A stretch of DNA of 25,222 nt, taken from Bacillota bacterium. GTDB lineage: Bacteria > Bacillota > Clostridia > Lutisporales > Lutisporaceae. The DNA lies in assembly GCA_023230985.1 (NCBI GenBank), contig JALNWH010000017.1, positions 1 through 25,222 on the forward strand. Direction: 5' to 3'. Under the pieces are notes generated by a model. That model saw only the letters and a list, made by a program, of their open reading frames with translations, searched no databases and was not told the origin of the DNA. Position numbers and translations under genes: made by a program. The first letter of the stretch is position 1. Every line of letters begins with the position of its first letter. Positions 22,748-25,222 of this stretch are shown one piece after another.

Positions 22748-24640
22748 ATGTCTAACAATCGTTCATTTAAAACATATGTTTTCAACCGTTTTTATAATGA
22801 TTTTCATGAGGCAATTAACATATTTATTAGTCAAAACCGTGATAGCCTTGATATAGAGTCATGGCATGTAGACCAAATTGATGAGACTTATTTAGATGAT
22901 ATAAATATAAAACATATTTATATCAATGACCTCCCTGGAATGAAGGTAGCCTTTGATGTACTAATCGAAGCTATTTTTGAAATACATGAGATAGATAGAA
23001 GGCACGATAAATATGATGAAGTTTCAAACTGGTTCAAAATCTCTTGCATAGCTGATTTGGAGACTGGCCTAGACGACTTTAGTATTGAATATGTAGAAAT
23101 TTACAGCCATAAGGAAAAGCAACTTAAACCTTTATCCGATACCTTAGTCCCTATTATTAAAAAAGAAGAACTAGAAAAAGTTGCTGTAGACTTCCTCAAA
23201 ATTTATTATCCAGAAGCATTGAAAGAGCCCACATATATAAACCCAGATGATTTAGCTGAAAGAATGGGACTTTCTGTGGAACTAAGACACATAACCCCCG
23301 ATTTTTCCACCTTTGGTCAAATATTTTTCGTAGATACAAAGACAAGCTATTATGATAAGGAATTATCAGACTATAAAGCAATTAATGTTACTGCGGGTAC
23401 TGTTTTTGTAGATCCCGATGCATTTTTCCTTAGAAATTTAGGCTCTGTAAATAATACGATTGTCCATGAATGTGTCCATTGGCATCTCCATAGAAAGGCT
23501 TTTCAATTAGAAAGATTATATAATAAAAATGCTACCCAGATACAGTGCCAGGTTGTAGGTGGTGTTAAAGATAGTGCCATACAATCATCAACCGACTTTA
23601 TGGAATGGCATGCAAATGCTCTAGCACCACGTATACAAATGCCTTTTTATCAAACTAAAATAAAAGCTGCAGAGTTTATTAGAAAATACCTTAAACAGAA
23701 CCCAGAAGCAAAAGTTATAGATATCATGGAAAATGTAATTGATGAAGTTTCTTACTTTTTTATGGTATCAAGGCTCGCCGCTAAAATACGTATGATTGAT
23801 ATTGGCTACGAAGAAGCTATTGGTACTTTTACATATATAGATGGTAAATATGTAAAACCTCATACTTTTAAAAAAGGTTCAATAAAGAAAAATCAAACCT
23901 TTTCAATAAGTGAAGTCGATGCAATAATACAAAGTTCTATAAATCCTAGCTTAAAAAGGAAATTAGAGAGTGGTAATTATATTTTTGTAGATTCTCACTT
24001 TTGTATAAACCATCCCAAATATGTCCAATATGATATGTGGGGTCAAGCTTCCCTAACTGACTATGCTAGATACAATATGCATGAATGTTGCTTGGTTTTT
24101 GATATTGTATTTAATAAACCAGTTGGTAAATTTAATGAAGACTTTTATTATAAGTGCATTCTTTTCAAGGATGCTACTTCTGACATAATATTTGAAGCAC
24201 GATTTAGTGACTCTTCTATTAATGATAATATAGATGCCCAAGCTCAAGCTATTATGGCCTATAGCAAAGATATAGCTAATGTTCTCCAATCTATGCCTGG
24301 TAATTTCCCTGGTGCCTTGGTCTATTTAATGAATTGGAGAGATATAACTGTTGAGGGCTTAGCTGAAAAAACCTTTCTTGACCCAAGGACTATTCAACGA
24401 TTAAGAAATGACCAAACAAATAAAACCACTATTGAAACAATAATAGCGGTATGTATCGCTTTGCAACTTCCTCCTCCTATAAGTAATCGTTTAATTGATT
24501 TATCTACCTGTTCGCTTGGTGTAGGAGAAGAACATATGGCTTATCACTGTCTACTTACTTCTTATTATACAAGACCAATAATCGATTGTAATAGCCTTCT
24601 TACCAATATGAATCTTAAACCTTTAACAAAAGAAAAATAA
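22748..24640 (+). CDS. ImmA/IrrE-type metallopeptidase with C-terminal HTH domain
   Basis: TAGGAGGTC lies 6 bases before the ATG, and the gene follows the nuclease by 23 bases, before the operon terminator. The 630-residue protein has an N-terminal domain of about 130 residues that I do not recognise. The zinc peptidase of the ImmA/IrrE family follows (HECVH at 240-244, EWHANALAPRIQMP near 288 supplying the third ligand), then a 200-residue segment with Cys/His-rich parts and a C-terminal Cro-like HTH (ITVEGLAEKTFLDPRTIQRL near 534). In most ImmA-HTH fusions the HTH comes first, so the order here is reversed. ImmA/IrrE peptidases cut repressors when a signal arrives. Its place suggests control of, or an alarm linked to, the R-M system. 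LlaI has no such gene as far as I know. Confidence 0.85.
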   Translation: MSNNRSFKTYVFNRFYNDFHEAINIFISQNRDSLDIESWHVDQIDETYLDDINIKHIYINDLPGMKVAFDVLIEAIFEIHEIDRRHDKYDEVSNWFKISCIADLETGLDDFSIEYVEIYSHKEKQLKPLSDTLVPIIKKEELEKVAVDFLKIYYPEALKEPTYINPDDLAERMGLSVELRHITPDFSTFGQIFFVDTKTSYYDKELSDYKAINVTAGTVFVDPDAFFLRNLGSVNNTIVHECVHWHLHRKAFQLERLYNKNATQIQCQVVGGVKDSAIQSSTDFMEWHANALAPRIQMPFYQTKIKAAEFIRKYLKQNPEAKVIDIMENVIDEVSYFFMVSRLAAKIRMIDIGYEEAIGTFTYIDGKYVKPHTFKKGSIKKNQTFSISEVDAIIQSSINPSLKRKLESGNYIFVDSHFCINHPKYVQYDMWGQASLTDYARYNMHECCLVFDIVFNKPVGKFNEDFYYKCILFKDATSDIIFEARFSDSSINDNIDAQAQAIMAYSKDIANVLQSMPGNFPGALVYLMNWRDITVEGLAEKTFLDPRTIQRLRNDQTNKTTIETIIAVCIALQLPPPISNRLIDLSTCSLGVGEEHMAYHCLLTSYYTRPIIDCNSLLTNMNLKPLTKEK

Positions 24641-24651
24641 ATTTAAATTTT

Positions 24652-24680
24652 CCCAGACATTTTTTGTCTGGGTCTTTTTT
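24652..24680 (+). terminator. Rho-independent terminator of the LlaI-type operon
   Basis: CCCAGACA (24652-24659) pairs perfectly with TGTCTGGG (24665-24672), followed by TCTTTTTT. It lies 11 bases after the last stop codon. Confidence 0.9.
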
Positions 24681-24706
24681 ATCTATTTATACAAATTATT
24701 CCTTTT

Positions 24707-24750
24707 AAACACCTAAAGTTGATTTTTTAATCCTCTTTAGGTGTTTTTTT
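24707..24750 (+). terminator. Second strong hairpin terminator
   Basis: AAACACCTAAAG (24707-24718) pairs with CTTTAGGTGTTT (24735-24746) and is followed by more Ts, with a run of seven Ts ending at 24750. It may catch readthrough or be the end signal of a deleted gene. Confidence 0.8.
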
Positions 24751-24773
24751 ATGCCTTTTATCTCATTTAACCA

Positions 24774-24786
24774 GACATTGTATGTC
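24774..24786. promoter_or_regulatory. Short dyad GACAT-TGT-ATGTC
   Basis: GACAT (24774-24778) and ATGTC (24782-24786) are inverted around TGT, about 90 bases before the next small gene. It could be an operator. The rest of 24787-24860 is AT-rich; no consensus promoter stands out. Confidence 0.35.
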
Positions 24787-24876
24787 GTTTTTATATAACC
24801 TCTTCCTCTGTATTATATAGATAAATCATTAATCTTTTAAAATTTAAAATCTTATTACAGAAAGGAGGAAGCCACC

Positions 24877-25035
24877 ATGCAGAAAGTCAGAAACATCAAC
24901 AACAAACGCATCTGCGATATCAGTAATGACCAAAAGGTAATAGAGATCCGTTTAAAGGACTGTCTCACAATAATTACTGCAAATCCAGATGGAACTCTAA
25001 ACATCACTCATGAATTTATAGAGTCTGTGGCATAA
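24877..25035 (+). CDS. Small conserved-looking protein at the edge of a putative conjugative element
   Basis: AAAGGAGGAAG lies 7 bases before the ATG. The 52-residue product (MQKVRNINNKRICDISNDQK, then a strand-rich DCLTIITANPDGTLNITHEF) looks like one small beta fold. I associate this kind of protein with Tn1549-like integrative elements of gut Clostridia, but that is memory, not a search. Codon use (CGC, ATC, CTC) differs from the AT-rich R-M operon just left, which supports a boundary around 24.7-24.8 kb. Confidence 0.6.
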   Translation: MQKVRNINNKRICDISNDQKVIEIRLKDCLTIITANPDGTLNITHEFIESVA

Positions 25036-25063
25036 AGCCATTTAACAACAACTTAATAACTGG

Positions 25064-25159
25064 AATCCGCCAGAACGCTAAGACGGCCGTGCGGGACACT
25101 TTTATAGGTGTTCCCCCTGCCGTCTTTTTGTTTTGAGGATTTCAGGGCTCTGGCGGATT
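25064..25159 (+). other. Nested RNA structure: outer stem enclosing a terminator
   Basis: AATCCGCCAGA (25064-25074) pairs perfectly with TCTGGCGGATT (25149-25159). Inside lies a second hairpin, AAGACGGC (25080-25087) with GCCGTCTT (25119-25126), whose tip GGGACAC pairs with GTG(T)TCCC. The outer stem would bring the next gene's ribosome site within 20 bases of the structure. This could be an attenuator between two genes of a mobile element or a transfer-origin-like fold. Confidence 0.55.
25080..25134 (+). terminator. G+C-rich terminator inside the nested structure
   Basis: The AAGACGGC/GCCGTCTT stem with the inner GGGACAC/GTG(T)TCCC stem runs directly into TTTTTGTTTT. It is a strong intrinsic terminator between the 52-residue ORF and the gene at 25190. 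Confidence 0.8.
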
Positions 25160-25189
25160 TCAAATTTGAAAACCAAAGGAGCCAATCTA

Positions 25190-25222
25190 ATGAAAAACTA
25201 TCAAAGAGTAAATTACAGAAAA
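25190..25222 (+). CDS. Start of a gene running out of the window (partial)
   Basis: CAAAGGAG lies 9 bases before an ATG that opens MKNYQRVNYRK to the last base. Only 11 residues are visible and no family can be assigned. Its distance from the preceding terminator suggests it belongs to the same mobile element. Confidence 0.5.
   Translation, partial: MKNYQRVNYRK

Noticed and set aside
1..25222. CRISPR arrays or complete rRNA or tRNA genes.
   Set aside because: No regularly spaced repeats with unique spacers and no complete RNA gene folds were seen on either strand.

Overview
The window looks like low-G+C Bacillota, class Clostridia. It is AT-rich, has strong AGGAGG-type ribosome sites, frequent TTG starts and clostridial-type protein families. 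It is an accessory region: a short chromosomal stretch, then a decayed integration zone, a defence island, and at the right edge the start of what looks like a conjugative element.

Region by region. 1-3749: the end of a DUF3160 protein, a membrane-anchored CapA-like protein and an AMP-forming acyl ligase. 3857-6816: remnants and addiction genes, namely a dead Phd/ParE pair, a 3' fragment of tRNA-Ser(GGA) that marks an old attachment site, a HEPN/MNT toxin-antitoxin pair, a broken ADP-ribosylglycohydrolase, a doubly frameshifted small gene and a small membrane protein. 6821-8391: an IS110-group insertion sequence. Its ends, CT core, target site and bridge-RNA guide segments can all be read from the sequence; its transposase carries an amber codon. 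8392-14836: a compact WYL-like regulator with two matching operators, an uncharacterised protein (frameshifted), a small zinc-ribbon gene (interrupted by TGA), an ADP-ribosylglycohydrolase-DUF6508 fusion and a large DUF262/DUF1524/DUF4268 protein of the GmrSD type. 14837-16952 (minus strand): a rhuM gene and a 5'-truncated type I hsdM, each followed at its stop codon by the same AT-rich repeat. 17257-24680: a complete operon of LlaI type, made of a small HTH controller, a double-domain FokI-like adenine methyltransferase, an unknown subunit, an McrB-like GTPase, a LlaJI-family nuclease and an unusual ImmA/IrrE peptidase with a C-terminal HTH. It ends in a clear terminator. 24877-25222: a small ORF, a nested RNA structure with a terminator, and the start of another gene.

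How the genes work together. The best-supported functional unit is the restriction-modification operon at 17353-24640. A fused two-domain N6-adenine methyltransferase would protect both strands of an asymmetric site, and a three-protein GTP-dependent complex would cut unmodified DNA. The regulator, unknown protein, zinc ribbon, ADP-ribosylglycohydrolase and DUF262 genes at 8553-14836 form a second, less understood cluster that could be an undescribed defence module. Several genes left of 10.5 kb carry single inactivating lesions, so that half of the island is decaying, while everything from 17.3 kb on is intact.
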